From Lachnospiraceae bacterium (lineage in GTDB: Bacteria; Bacillota; Clostridia; Lachnospirales; Lachnospiraceae): DNA of 45,870 nucleotides. The number at the start of each line of letters is the position of its first letter. The stretch's first letter is position 1. The notes under the pieces are model-generated. The model was given only the letters and a program-made list of their open reading frames with translations, was not told the origin of the DNA and ran no database searches. This document shows, in pieces, positions 6,845 to 15,397 of the stretch. Location: assembly GCA_910574865.1 (NCBI GenBank), contig CAJTDN010000023.1, positions 1 to 45,870 on the forward strand. Reading direction: 5' to 3'. A program made the translations under genes and the position numbers.

Positions 6845-8005
6845 CTAATGGATGTCCGGCTGGCCGGTGGCCTTGTTCACCAACATGCGGAATTTTCCTT
6901 CGGGAGATGCGAGGCTCCCGTTTAAAATGTCTTCTTCCGTAAAGCGTGCCATGAGAATTTCCCTTTGCGTCACGCGTTCCCGGTCATAGGTCACATAAAT
7001 ATATCCGTCCGCCGCCTCCTTGGCGTCAGGATAGGAGACCTCGTTTCTTTCATCTAAAAGAAGGGAATAGGGCCATGTCTGCCCGTCGTCCTCGCTTAAA
7101 AGGGCGGTGAGGTGGCTGCGCCCCTTCCAGGACTTCACGTTTCCCTGGCTCATAATGTCATCCAAATCGATTCTCTGGTCAAACTGGTAATGGTTAATCA
7201 TCAAAAGCCGCCCGGATTTCAAACGCCTTATATGGAAACGGGAGCAGGGGCCGTCGATATGGCTTTTCCGGCCGGGAGTCCAGGAGTGCCCGCCATCAAA
7301 GGAGAAACTCTCCCCGATTCCGTCAAAGGTTCTGGTAAGCATCCAAAGGGTGCCGTCCTTTTTTTCCACAATCATGTTTTCATCAAAGCTGCGGTTGGGG
7401 ATGTCGGCATGTCCCCGCAGGGTTATGTTTTTTCCTTCGTCAAGGGAAGCGTACACGTTGGAAAATTGTTCGCCCTCCAATCCGTGGCGCTCGGCGGGAA
7501 CGCTGCCGCTCGTGTCACACCAGATGGCGGTGGGAAACAACCATTCGCTTTTGGAGGTGACGAGGGGCTTGTTCATCATGATGCCGTTGGCGATACGGCG
7601 GGGCGGGCTCCATACAAGCTCGTCGGCGTCCGGGTTTTCACAGAGGGAAACCCATACGCCGCCGCGCCCGTCGTTGAACCCCTTTGCCTGGGTCCAGGAC
7701 ATCCAAAGCACCTTGTGGGGGTCAATCCAAAGGCAAGGGTCATAAATGCGGCACTGCGGGTCGGGATGTTCCACGACGACTTCGCAGGAGCGGAAAGTCT
7801 TCCCCTTGTCGTCGCTGGTACAAAGAACCATGACGTTGCCGCCGACTTCCGCGTCTTGTCCGGAATAAAAGTTGATGAAAATACGCCCTTTGTCCGTCAC
7901 CTCGATGGAGGGGATTCCCTGCCATCGCCGGTAGTCATCTCGAAAACGCTCTTCCAATGGGTGGATATACAGTCTTGCGGGCTGCATGGATGAATCTCTG
8001 TTCAT
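6845..8005 (-). CDS. Sialidase-like (BNR/Asp-box) beta-propeller protein
   Basis: A 386-residue protein with Asp boxes at TSDDKGKTF (63-71), SFDGGHSW (235-242) and SEDDGQTW (304-311), the marks of the six-bladed sialidase propeller. There is no signal peptide, so it should be cytoplasmic. In true sialidases the N-terminal motif is (F/Y)RIP, whose Arg binds the carboxylate; here the matching stretch is WQGIPSI (28-34) with Gly instead of Arg. The enzyme may therefore act on something other than sialic acid. AGGAGGT lies eight bases before the ATG. It is transcribed from a consensus promoter (TTGACA-17-TATGAT) divergent from the amidohydrolase operon and shares an operator motif with it. Fold confident, activity uncertain. 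Confidence 0.75.
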   Translation of the reverse strand: MNRDSSMQPARLYIHPLEERFRDDYRRWQGIPSIEVTDKGRIFINFYSGQDAEVGGNVMVLCTSDDKGKTFRSCEVVVEHPDPQCRIYDPCLWIDPHKVLWMSWTQAKGFNDGRGGVWVSLCENPDADELVWSPPRRIANGIMMNKPLVTSKSEWLFPTAIWCDTSGSVPAERHGLEGEQFSNVYASLDEGKNITLRGHADIPNRSFDENMIVEKKDGTLWMLTRTFDGIGESFSFDGGHSWTPGRKSHIDGPCSRFHIRRLKSGRLLMINHYQFDQRIDLDDIMSQGNVKSWKGRSHLTALLSEDDGQTWPYSLLLDERNEVSYPDAKEAADGYIYVTYDRERVTQREILMARFTEEDILNGSLASPEGKFRMLVNKATGQPDIH

Positions 8006-8037
8006 AATGGTATACCTCCTGTTTTTTGCTGAATCAA

Positions 8038-8174
8038 CTCATCAATAATGAGCAGTATAAATTTATCATACAAGCATTTATTTTGCTTGTCAAGAAAAAA
8101 ATGACGAAAAAATACTTGACATATCCATTTTGTTTGTGTATATTATAGATATGACATGACTCATCACCAATGAG
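8038..8174. promoter_or_regulatory. Divergent promoters with paired CTCAT-N5-ATGAG operators
   Basis: Minus strand: TTGACA (8088-8093), 17 bp, TATGAT (8065-8070), driving the sialidase-like gene. Plus strand: TTGACA (8116-8121), 17 bp, TATATT (8139-8144), driving the amidohydrolase operon. Just downstream of each start lies a matching inverted repeat: CTCAT-CAATA-ATGAG (8038-8052) and CTCAT-CACCA-ATGAG (8160-8174). A further small repeat, CAAGC...GCTTG (8071-8089), lies in the minus-strand spacer. One regulator very probably represses both arms; the FCD protein at 14431 is the obvious candidate. Confidence 0.85.
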
Positions 8175-8205
8175 TTGTGAAAAACAAAAGATGGGAGGGA
8201 TATGT

Positions 8206-9576
8206 TTGCAAAATAGAACATTGTTTGCCGGCGGGCGGATCGTCCTGCCGGATCGGGTGACGGACGGCTCCCTGCTGGTGGAGGATGGCAAAATCACGGG
8301 AGTATTAAGTAAGGGCGCGGGGGAAAGAATATCAGGTTGTCAGGTAGTTGACGTGAGCGGAAAAATCCTTCTCCCGGGACTTGTTGACACCCATGTCCAT
8401 ATGTGGGATCCTTCGCCCATGAATTATCGGGAGGACTGGCATCATGGGACGGCATGTGCCGCGTCCGGCGGGATTACCACGGTGGTGGACATGCCGTTAA
8501 GCGTCCCGCCGGTAACGGACGAGAAGGGATTTTCATTGAAACTGGACGTGGCCGATAGGAACGCGCTTGTCGATTTTGCGTTCTGGGGTGGCCTGACCCC
8601 CTCGTGCGTGGAGAACATGAAGCGGCTCCACGAGCTTGGCTGCGTGGCGTATAAAGGCTTCATGTCGTTTGCCAACCCGGATTATCCGCAGATAACCGAC
8701 GGGTACTTGGTGAGGGGCATGAGGGAGGCGGCAAAGTTCGGGGGACTTGTCGGGGTCCATGCGGAGAATGCCGAGGTGGCGGACTTTGGCAGCAGGGAGA
8801 TGGAAGAGCGCCATTGTACGGACGAGGCCATGCATGACGAGGCCAGGCCCTGGTGGGTGGAACTGGAGGCCATCCAGAGGGCGGTGTTATTTTCCAGGGC
8901 GAACCATTGCCGCTTATATGTGTGCCACATGACCATAGCGGAGGGCGCCGAGTTTTTGAAGCGGCAAAAGTCCATGGGGGCGGACGTGGCTGTGGAAACT
9001 TGTCCCCATTACCTCTTGTTTGACAAGACGGTCCTGCGTGAGAAAAAGGCATATGCCAAATGTAATCCTCCCATCAGGAGCCGGGAAAACGTGGAAAAGC
9101 TTTGGGATTACGTGTTTGACGGAACCATAGACACCATCGGCTCGGACCATGGCCCCTATAGTGACGAGGAAAAGGTGGTCCATGGGGACTTCTGGAAGGA
9201 ATATTGCGGATTTGGCGGTTATGACGCCATGTTGCCGGGACTTTTGACCGAGGGCGTCCATAAAAGGGGCTTAAGCCTGCCCCGCCTGGCGGCATTGACG
9301 GCGGGAAACGCGGCCAGGATCATGGGACTTGCCGATAAAGGAAGCCTGATGCCGGGAGCGGACGCCGACATCGTGGTGGTGGACTTGGAGGAGCGTTGGC
9401 GTTATGACGGGGCGAAGAGTTTTTCCAGGACAAAAAGCACGAAAGGCATTTACCAGGACAAGGAGTTTGTCGGGAAGGTGAAATCCTGCTATGTGAGGGG
9501 AAAAATGATATATGACGGGGAACGGATCGTGGGGACTCCCGGATGGGGGAATTACGTTCCCGCCTCCCTGGACTGA
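8206..9576 (+). CDS. Cyclic amidohydrolase (dihydropyrimidinase / allantoinase / hydantoinase family)
   Basis: A 456-residue protein starting at TTG 8206, six bases after GGGAGGG; an ATG at 8170 lies inside the operator and has no ribosome site. It hydrolyses a cyclic amide ring using two metals. The metal ligands are all present: His63 and His65 in DTHVHMWDP, the carboxylated Lys150 in AYKGFMSF, His185 in GVHAEN, His241 in YVCHMT, Asp314 in GSDHGPY. CPHYLLF and KCNPPIRS are typical of allantoinases and dihydropyrimidinases, and I cannot separate these by eye. It heads an operon with a BMP-type nucleoside or nucleobase ABC importer, so it probably opens the ring of the imported compound. No downstream ureide or carbamoyl-amino-acid hydrolase is present. 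Confidence 0.88.
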   Translation: MQNRTLFAGGRIVLPDRVTDGSLLVEDGKITGVLSKGAGERISGCQVVDVSGKILLPGLVDTHVHMWDPSPMNYREDWHHGTACAASGGITTVVDMPLSVPPVTDEKGFSLKLDVADRNALVDFAFWGGLTPSCVENMKRLHELGCVAYKGFMSFANPDYPQITDGYLVRGMREAAKFGGLVGVHAENAEVADFGSREMEERHCTDEAMHDEARPWWVELEAIQRAVLFSRANHCRLYVCHMTIAEGAEFLKRQKSMGADVAVETCPHYLLFDKTVLREKKAYAKCNPPIRSRENVEKLWDYVFDGTIDTIGSDHGPYSDEEKVVHGDFWKEYCGFGGYDAMLPGLLTEGVHKRGLSLPRLAALTAGNAARIMGLADKGSLMPGADADIVVVDLEERWRYDGAKSFSRTKSTKGIYQDKEFVGKVKSCYVRGKMIYDGERIVGTPGWGNYVPASLD

Positions 9577-9603
9577 CCATGGCGGGAAAAAGGAGGGATT
9601 GGG

Positions 9604-11127
9604 TTGGCGTACGCGGTAGAAATGAAGAACATTACGAAACGATTTCCTGGTGTCGTGGCCAACAGCGACGTCACTTTGCAAGTACGATGGGGGAGCATAC
9701 ACGGCTTGATTGGGGAGAACGGCGCGGGGAAGACGACGCTCATGAAGGTGCTTTATGGGATGTACCAGCCGGATGGCGGCGAAATTTTAATCGACGGGAA
9801 AGCGGTACGTTTCAAAGATCCCAAGGATGCCATTTCACACAGTATTGGAATGGTACACCAGCATTTTACCCTCGTCGGGTCGCTGACGGTGGCACAAAAC
9901 ATGATACTCGGGAAACCCATATGCAAAAAGGGAGGGATCCTGGATTTGGAACGCGCCAATAAAGAGGTGGAGAAACTGGGCAGGGAGTATGGGCTGCCGG
10001 TGGATCCAAAGGCGTTCGTGAAGGATCTTCCCGTGGCCATGCAGCAGAGGGTGGAAATTCTCAAGGTGTTATACCTGGGAGCGGACATCCTGATCATGGA
10101 CGAGCCGACGGCGGTATTGACGCCCCAGGAAATCCAAGGGCTTTTAAATACGTTGCTTCTCTTGAAAGAAAAAGGAAAAAGCATAATATTAATTACGCAC
10201 AAGCTGCGGGAATTGATGAGTGTCACCGATGACGTCACGGTGCTTCGGGGCGGCGTGGTGACCGGGGTGGTAAAGACGTCCGAGGCCAGCGAGAAGCGAA
10301 TCGCCTCCATGATGGTGGGGAAGGAAATCAGCTTCGAGGTGCCAAAGGACGCGGCAAAGCCGGGAGAGGAAGCGCTTCGGGCAGAGCATTTGTATTATCG
10401 GGACAAGTTTGGCGTCACCATGCTAAATGACGTGAGTTTTACGGTAAGGAAGGGGGAAATCCTCGGGGTGGCCGGGGTGCAGGGCAACGGGCAGACGGAA
10501 TTGATTGAAGTGCTTTCGGGCATGGCCACCCGGTATCGGGGGCGGATCGTGTTTGGAGGTCGGGAAATCCGCCAAAGCGATTTGCCGTTAAAACGCAGGG
10601 AGGCGGGGCTGGGGCATATTCCGGAGGACAGGCAGACGATGGGGGCGGCCCTTGGGGCCACGCTTTTGGAAAACTTCATCATGGGCGGGCTGTCCGATCC
10701 GGACTATACGTCCCCGGGAATGATTTCCTATTCCAAGGCGGCCGCGGTGGCAAAAAGGCAGTATGAAAATTTCGACGTAAAATATGCGTCCCTGGAGGAG
10801 CCGGCCGGCGCGCTGTCCGGCGGAAACCTGCAAAAAGCCATCGTGGCCAGGGAAATCTATAGGAATCCGCAAATCCTGATCGCGGCCCAGCCCAGCCGGG
10901 GCGTGGACATCGGGGCCACCATGTTCATCCACGAGCAGTTGATTAAGCTTCGGGATGCCGGAAAAGGAATCCTCCTGGTATCCAGCGAACTTGGCGAAAT
11001 CATGTCCTTAAGCGACCGGGTGATTGTAATGTACAATGGGACCATCGTGGGAGAGGTGGATCCGGAAAACAGCAGCGAGGAAGAGGTTGGTCTGATGATG
11101 GCCGGAATGAAAGGGGGACGCTCATGA
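9604..11127 (+). CDS. ABC transporter ATP-binding protein, BMP/nucleoside type (double ATPase)
   Basis: A 507-residue protein, TTG start with AGGAGGG upstream, energising uptake with the two permeases that follow. It has two fused ATPase domains as in sugar and nucleoside importers (RbsA/NupO/YufO style). The first has an intact Walker A (GENGAGKTT, 37-45), Q-loop MVHQHFTLV and Walker B ILIMDEPTAVLT. The second has a degenerate P-loop (GVQGNGQTEL), a good signature (LSGGNLQKAIVARE) and a Walker B-like LIAAQPSRGVDIGA with Gln in place of the catalytic Glu region, as usual for the family. The stop overlaps the next start (ATGA). The BMP lipoprotein later in the operon fixes the subfamily. Confidence 0.92.
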   Translation: MAYAVEMKNITKRFPGVVANSDVTLQVRWGSIHGLIGENGAGKTTLMKVLYGMYQPDGGEILIDGKAVRFKDPKDAISHSIGMVHQHFTLVGSLTVAQNMILGKPICKKGGILDLERANKEVEKLGREYGLPVDPKAFVKDLPVAMQQRVEILKVLYLGADILIMDEPTAVLTPQEIQGLLNTLLLLKEKGKSIILITHKLRELMSVTDDVTVLRGGVVTGVVKTSEASEKRIASMMVGKEISFEVPKDAAKPGEEALRAEHLYYRDKFGVTMLNDVSFTVRKGEILGVAGVQGNGQTELIEVLSGMATRYRGRIVFGGREIRQSDLPLKRREAGLGHIPEDRQTMGAALGATLLENFIMGGLSDPDYTSPGMISYSKAAAVAKRQYENFDVKYASLEEPAGALSGGNLQKAIVAREIYRNPQILIAAQPSRGVDIGATMFIHEQLIKLRDAGKGILLVSSELGEIMSLSDRVIVMYNGTIVGEVDPENSSEEEVGLMMAGMKGGRS

Positions 11128-12224
11128 ATTTTGAATTTCGTCAGAAACCCATCAATTTACGTACCGCCCTGGCGGCAATTTTCATTGGGACTTTAATCGG
11201 ATTTATCATGGTCGCGTTGTTCGGGTATAACCCCGTGGAGGTGTTTGCCACCTTGCTCAAGGGAGCCTTCGGCTCCACCAAAAATATTGCGACCAGCCTT
11301 CGCTGGGCCACGCCCCTTATGTTTACCGGGGTGGCGGCGGCCTTGAGTTTCCGGGGCGGCATGTTTAACTTTGGAATTGACGGCCAGTTGTATTTTGGCA
11401 GCCTGGCGGCCACCATCGTGGGAGTCACTTTGACAGGAGTGCCGGGTGTTATCCTGATTCCCATGATGATGCTGACCAGCATGGTGTGTGGTGCCGCCTG
11501 GGCGTTTGTCCCGGCTTTCGTGCGGGTGAAGCTAAACGGCAGCGAAATCGTTCCGGCCCTCATGATGAATTATGTGGCGATTCACCTGACGGATTATGTC
11601 GTGCATTATCATTTTCTGGCCAGCGGAACCAACGGGGATTCCCTAAAGACCGAGCGGATTGCCGAGCAGGCCCAGTTTTCTCCTTTGATTTCCGGGTATC
11701 AGTTGACGGGTGCCATTTTTATAGGGTTGTTCGTCGTGCTGGCCTTTTGGTGGCTTATGAAAAAGAGCAAGCTGGGGTACGGCATTTCGATGAGCGGGAT
11801 GAATCCCACGTTCGCCCGGTATGGGGGAATACAAGTGGATCGGATGCGGATTTTGGTCATGCTGTTAAGCGGGGCCTTGGCCGGGCTCGGCGGGGCGGTG
11901 GAAATCATGTCCATGCGCTGGCGGTTTGAATCGGGCTTTGCCCCCAGCTTTGGAAATGACGGGATTTTGACGGCGCTGCTGGGAAGTTCCACGCCGCTTG
12001 GAACCCTCATAGGGGCGATGTTCATGGGGGCTTTGAAGGCCGGAAGCCTGGCGGTGGAGCGGTATACGGACGTTTCACGTTCCCTGGCCACGGTCATCCA
12101 GGGGCTGATTATCTGTTTCGTGTCGGCCAGGCTGATTTCCAGGTACATTGGATTTGATAAAATTGCGGAAAAATTGTCGGCCGTGTTCCGTTTTAACAGA
12201 AAGGCGGGTGAAAAGGATGCTTGA
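11124..12224 (+). CDS. ABC transporter permease, BMP/nucleoside type (NupP-like)
   Basis: A 366-residue integral membrane protein of the branched-chain/ribose-type permease family, overlapping the ATPase gene by four bases, which suggests translational coupling. About eight to ten hydrophobic segments are visible (e.g. LAAIFIGTLIGFIMVALFGY, FIGLFVVLAFWWL). Conserved stretches include FRGGMFNFGIDGQLYFG and VPAFVRVKLNGSEIVPALMM, typical of the first permease in BMP systems (YufP/NupP). The C-terminus is cytoplasmic and basic. It pairs with the next permease as a heterodimer. It is intact, and the order ATPase-permease-permease is the family standard. Confidence 0.92.
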   Translation: MNFEFRQKPINLRTALAAIFIGTLIGFIMVALFGYNPVEVFATLLKGAFGSTKNIATSLRWATPLMFTGVAAALSFRGGMFNFGIDGQLYFGSLAATIVGVTLTGVPGVILIPMMMLTSMVCGAAWAFVPAFVRVKLNGSEIVPALMMNYVAIHLTDYVVHYHFLASGTNGDSLKTERIAEQAQFSPLISGYQLTGAIFIGLFVVLAFWWLMKKSKLGYGISMSGMNPTFARYGGIQVDRMRILVMLLSGALAGLGGAVEIMSMRWRFESGFAPSFGNDGILTALLGSSTPLGTLIGAMFMGALKAGSLAVERYTDVSRSLATVIQGLIICFVSARLISRYIGFDKIAEKLSAVFRFNRKAGEKDA

Positions 12225-13122
12225 TTTTGGCATATTGGGCGTGACCATGCGGATGGCGACCCCCATCTTGTTGGCAGGGACCGGAACCCTTTACAATGAC
12301 AGGGCGGGGGTGACCAACATCACGTTGGAGGGTTCGATGCTCCTGGGCGGCTTTTTCGCCGTGGCCTGCAGCTTTTTTACCGGAAGCTGGGGATTGGCCG
12401 TGCTGGCCGGTATCGCCACGGGCGTGGCGGTATCCCTCGTCTTTTATTTCCTGACCTCCGTCTGCGGAGGGGACGAGCTGGTGGTGGGCTTTTCCATGAA
12501 CATTTTGCTGGACGGCCTTTCGATTTTCTTGTTGAAGCAAATTTTCCACCAGTCCGGCTCTTTGGTGGACGAAAGAATCGCGGGGGTGCCGCAGATTTCC
12601 TCCGGGATGTTGGGGCGGATTCCCATCCTCGGGGACTTGCTCGACGGGCAGACTTGGATTGTGTATTTCACCTTCGCTTTCGCGTTGCTTACCTGGGTGG
12701 TTTTATACCGGACCCCGTTCGGACTCAAGGTCCTGGCCTGCGGGGAAAATCCGCAGGCGGCCGCCACGGTGGGAGTAGGGGTGCTTAAAATCCGATTTCT
12801 CTGCAACTTGATTGGCGGGGCGGCGTGCGGGCTGGCGGGCGTCCAGATTTCCCTCGGCTTTTTGTCACTTTTTACGCAGGGAATGACGGTCGGCCGGGGG
12901 TTCATCGCACTGGGAGCCGTCGTCTTTTCCAAGGGAAATCCCTTGCGGCTGATTGCCGTCACGCTGTTTTTCGGCTTTGCCGAGGCGATGTCGAACAGGG
13001 TGCAGCTGATGCAGCTGCCATCCGAACTGGTTTTGATGCTGCCTTATCTTGCGGTGGTCATCCTGACCTTCGTGCGCTTTGACCGTCTGAGGAAAAGGAC
13101 GCAGAAGCAGGAAGCCTGCTGA
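12217..13122 (+). CDS. ABC transporter permease, BMP/nucleoside type (NupQ-like)
   Basis: A 301-residue membrane protein. The ATG at 12217 follows AAGGCGGG and overlaps the previous stop by eight bases; an upstream frame from 12148 is merely the overlap. It shows the hallmark of the second BMP permease, TPILLAGTGTLYNDRAGVTNITLEGSML near the N-terminus, and CGENPQAAATVGVGV with GRGFIALGAVVF later, the transport signature of the family. Around eight membrane segments. It forms the channel with the preceding permease. The next gene, the binding lipoprotein, starts 68 bases on after a purine-rich gap with its own ribosome site. Confidence 0.92.
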   Translation: MLDFGILGVTMRMATPILLAGTGTLYNDRAGVTNITLEGSMLLGGFFAVACSFFTGSWGLAVLAGIATGVAVSLVFYFLTSVCGGDELVVGFSMNILLDGLSIFLLKQIFHQSGSLVDERIAGVPQISSGMLGRIPILGDLLDGQTWIVYFTFAFALLTWVVLYRTPFGLKVLACGENPQAAATVGVGVLKIRFLCNLIGGAACGLAGVQISLGFLSLFTQGMTVGRGFIALGAVVFSKGNPLRLIAVTLFFGFAEAMSNRVQLMQLPSELVLMLPYLAVVILTFVRFDRLRKRTQKQEAC

Positions 13123-13189
13123 AAGAAAGGATTGCATAGAAAAAACAAAAGAAACAAAACACAATGAAGAAGAAAGGAAGGAAAAAAGC

Positions 13190-14248
13190 ATGAGGAAAAC
13201 AAAAAAATGGTTGGCGTCGGGGTTGGTGTTCGTTTTGGCGATGGCATTATTTGCCGGTTGCGGGAAAGCGGGAGAGGAGCAAGGAGGACGGCAAAAAGAG
13301 CAACAAGAAGGGCAGAAAGAGGAGCAGGATGCGGGGGAAAAGAAGCTCAAGGCGGCCATGATTACGCCTCAGAAGCTGGGGGACGACGGCCCCATCGACG
13401 CTTGTTATGCGGGACTTTTGGCGGGCGCGGAAGAGTTCGGGTATGAAATCAAGGTTTTGGAACCGGAGGCCGGGGAGTATGAGGACAGCATCCGTTCCAT
13501 GTGCGACGATGGGTACAACCTGATTTTTTGCATCTTTTCCCAGATGCAGGACGCGGTTTCCAGGATCGCGCCGGAATATCCGGACGTGATGTTCGTCCAG
13601 GTGTTGGGCGATTTGGAAATGGACAACGTAAAGACGATCAATTATAAGGATCAGGAGGCTTCTTTCTTGTGCGGTATTGCCGCGGCGAAAATGAGCAAGA
13701 CGGGCAAGGTGGCGGTAATCGCCGGAGCGCCCGTGGGGGACAACGTCCGAAATATCGCGGGTTTCGAGGCGGGCGCGAGGGAGGCGGATCCGGACATCCA
13801 GGTCACCCACCTTTACGTGGGTTCCTTCGAGGATCCGACCAAGGGGAAGGAACTGGCCAATACCTTGTTGGACGAGGGCTATGACATGATTTTGCAAGTG
13901 TGCGCGTCTTCTTCCATGGGCATTCGCGAGGCAATCAAGGAACGGGGCGAAAATGTGTGCATGATCGGGAACTGTGTCGATGAAAGCGCGGCCATTCCCG
14001 GGCAGGTGCCTTTCTCCAATTTCTCGGACCACAAAAAGACCGTTTACAGTACCATGAAGGAGTTTTCCGAAGGGAAGTTCGAGGCCGGGGTCGTGAACTG
14101 GGGCCTGGAGGAAGGAATGACAAAATGCATTTTCGCGGAGGACGACGTGATGGAAGTCCCGCAAGAGATTAAGGACCTGGTCGCGGAATATGAACAGAAA
14201 ATCATAGACGGAACCATCGTGCCGCCTGCCGAACTGGAAGGAGAATAA
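13190..14248 (+). CDS. BMP-family substrate-binding lipoprotein
   Basis: A 352-residue exported lipoprotein: basic start, hydrophobic core and lipobox FAGC with Cys24 as the lipidated residue, then a Gln/Glu-rich linker. The mature part is a periplasmic-binding-type BMP/PnrA domain (ITPQKLGDDGPIDACYAGLLAG, FCGIAAAK-like, GKVAVIAGAPVGDNVRNIAGFEAGA as separate blocks). Characterised BMP proteins bind purine or pyrimidine nucleosides; with a cyclic amidohydrolase in the same operon, a free base, hydantoin or allantoin-like compound is an equally good guess. Unusually it is the last gene of the operon, though it is often first in related systems. AAGGAAGG precedes the ATG. A stem-loop follows. 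Confidence 0.9.
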   Translation: MRKTKKWLASGLVFVLAMALFAGCGKAGEEQGGRQKEQQEGQKEEQDAGEKKLKAAMITPQKLGDDGPIDACYAGLLAGAEEFGYEIKVLEPEAGEYEDSIRSMCDDGYNLIFCIFSQMQDAVSRIAPEYPDVMFVQVLGDLEMDNVKTINYKDQEASFLCGIAAAKMSKTGKVAVIAGAPVGDNVRNIAGFEAGAREADPDIQVTHLYVGSFEDPTKGKELANTLLDEGYDMILQVCASSSMGIREAIKERGENVCMIGNCVDESAAIPGQVPFSNFSDHKKTVYSTMKEFSEGKFEAGVVNWGLEEGMTKCIFAEDDVMEVPQEIKDLVAEYEQKIIDGTIVPPAELEGE

Positions 14249-14273
14249 GAATCTTCGTATGGAGTTTCGTGAG

Positions 14274-14307
14274 ACGGTGGCCGTGCGGTAGGGCGCACGG
14301 CCCCGTG
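14274..14307 (+). terminator. Hairpin at the end of the amidohydrolase operon
   Basis: GGCCGTGCG (14279-14287) pairs with CGCACGGCC (14294-14302), extended by ACGG/CCGT outside a one-base bulge. It has no T-run, so read-through into the regulator is possible. Confidence 0.6.
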
Positions 14308-14354
14308 AATAGTGACCGACAAATTCTTGTTTATCCAGTTTCTGCCAACGGTAA

Positions 14355-14383
14355 TTGATTTTTATGGCACAATATGTTAGACT
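14355..14383 (+). promoter_or_regulatory. Putative promoter of the FCD regulator
   Basis: TTGATT (14355-14360), 17-bp spacer, TAGACT (14378-14383). No CTCAT-N5-ATGAG site is seen here, so autoregulation through that motif is not indicated. Confidence 0.4.
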
Positions 14384-14430
14384 ATATGCGGAAAAATGCA
14401 AAAAAAAGGATGCAAAAAAGGTGTGGGAGC

Positions 14431-15249
14431 GTGGTGGACGTAGTGAAACAGACGGATGAAAGAAAGAAATTGATGCAGCTTGGCGTGTTCAAGACGCAGG
14501 CGGATTCCATGATGTACCTGATTGCCCGTTCCATTGATCGAACGGAAGGGCCGGTGGGCTCCTGGAGCTTGAAAATAGATTTGGACGACAGCGGCGTGGA
14601 AAGCAGTACGGCCACCATTGGCCGTTATTTAAAAATGCTGGACGCCAAGGAGTATACCATACAGAAGAGCAACCAGGGAAGGATTCTGACCCCGGCCGGG
14701 AAAATATGGCTGGACGGTCTGGAAAACCGCATCGCCCGTGCCAGGGTGCGGGAGGACATTGGCCGGAGGATCCATGTGAATGAATATACGGAAATGGTGG
14801 ATCTGATGCGGGTCCGGAAACTGATCGAGGTGGAGGCTGCCAGGCTGGCGGCGGAGAATGCCGACGCGGAGGATTTGAAGAGGCTGGAGGAGGCGTTGGC
14901 CATCCATCACCAGTATGTGGAGGACAACATGGATCCGGTAGACCCGGCCCTGGATTTTCACCTGGCCGTCACCCAGGCAAGCCATAACAAATTCATGTTT
15001 GCGGTGCTTTCCCTTTTGGCTTTTGAGGAAAAGCAGATTGAATCCACCATAGAGGTGCTGCGCACGAGGGAAATGGGCAGCGTGTATGTGGTGGAGCATG
15101 ACGACATCATGCAGGCCATACGGGCGCATGATTCGAAAAAGGCGGAACGGCTGATGGAAATCCACATGCAGGCCATCGTTTCCGAGGTGGAAAAGCAGGT
15201 GGCTGAATTTGACGAGAGCGGGGACATGTTACCTCTGTGGCATAAATGA
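14431..15249 (+). CDS. FCD-domain transcriptional regulator (GntR/FadR-like ligand domain)
   Basis: Starts are open at 14374 (ATG) and 14431 (GTG); I prefer 14431 because a promoter seems to overlap the first, giving 272 residues. The N-terminal ~90 residues are a winged helix (SSTATIGRYLKMLDAKEYTI, then GRILTPAGKIWLDGLENR). This lacks the usual GntR pattern and is closer to the NrpR/RNase R-type winged helix. The C-terminal ~150 residues are an all-helical FCD domain: VRKLIEVEAARLAAENA, DLKRLEEAL, then ALDFHLAVTQASHN, HDDIMQAIRAHDSKKAERLM with the His and Asp that bind metal in FCD domains. It is the only regulator of the operon and the likely reader of the paired operators at 8038-8174. Ligand unknown. 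Confidence 0.82.
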   Translation: MVDVVKQTDERKKLMQLGVFKTQADSMMYLIARSIDRTEGPVGSWSLKIDLDDSGVESSTATIGRYLKMLDAKEYTIQKSNQGRILTPAGKIWLDGLENRIARARVREDIGRRIHVNEYTEMVDLMRVRKLIEVEAARLAAENADAEDLKRLEEALAIHHQYVEDNMDPVDPALDFHLAVTQASHNKFMFAVLSLLAFEEKQIESTIEVLRTREMGSVYVVEHDDIMQAIRAHDSKKAERLMEIHMQAIVSEVEKQVAEFDESGDMLPLWHK

Positions 15250-15285
15250 AAAAAGGACTCGGGAATGCCATTCTTGAGTCCTTTT
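15249..15285 (+). terminator. Rho-independent terminator of the FCD regulator
   Basis: AAAAAGGACTC-G-GGAAT pairs with ATTCTTGAGTCCTTTTT (two G-U pairs) around GCC. The A-run and T-run would serve both strands. It overlaps the stop codon region. Confidence 0.9.
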
Positions 15286-15397
15286 TCATGCCATGGGAAA
15301 CATCCTTCCCAATGACACAGAATCCTTCGGGGGAGACGGGCAGTGTGAAAAGGTTTAGGCGGGGGTTGGGCAAGGTTTAGAAAAGTTGAAAAAGGGG

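Noticed and set aside
7112-7993. 293-codon plus-strand frame opposite the sialidase-like gene
   Set aside because: No ribosome site and no motif; the minus strand has Asp boxes, promoter and AGGAGGT.
8170-8205. ATG at 8170 as start of the amidohydrolase
   Set aside because: It lies inside the operator palindrome and lacks a ribosome site; TTG 8206 sits behind GGGAGGG.
8005-8205. Riboswitch (purine type) before the amidohydrolase operon
   Set aside because: The leader after the predicted start is only ~55 bases and has an operator, not an aptamer core.
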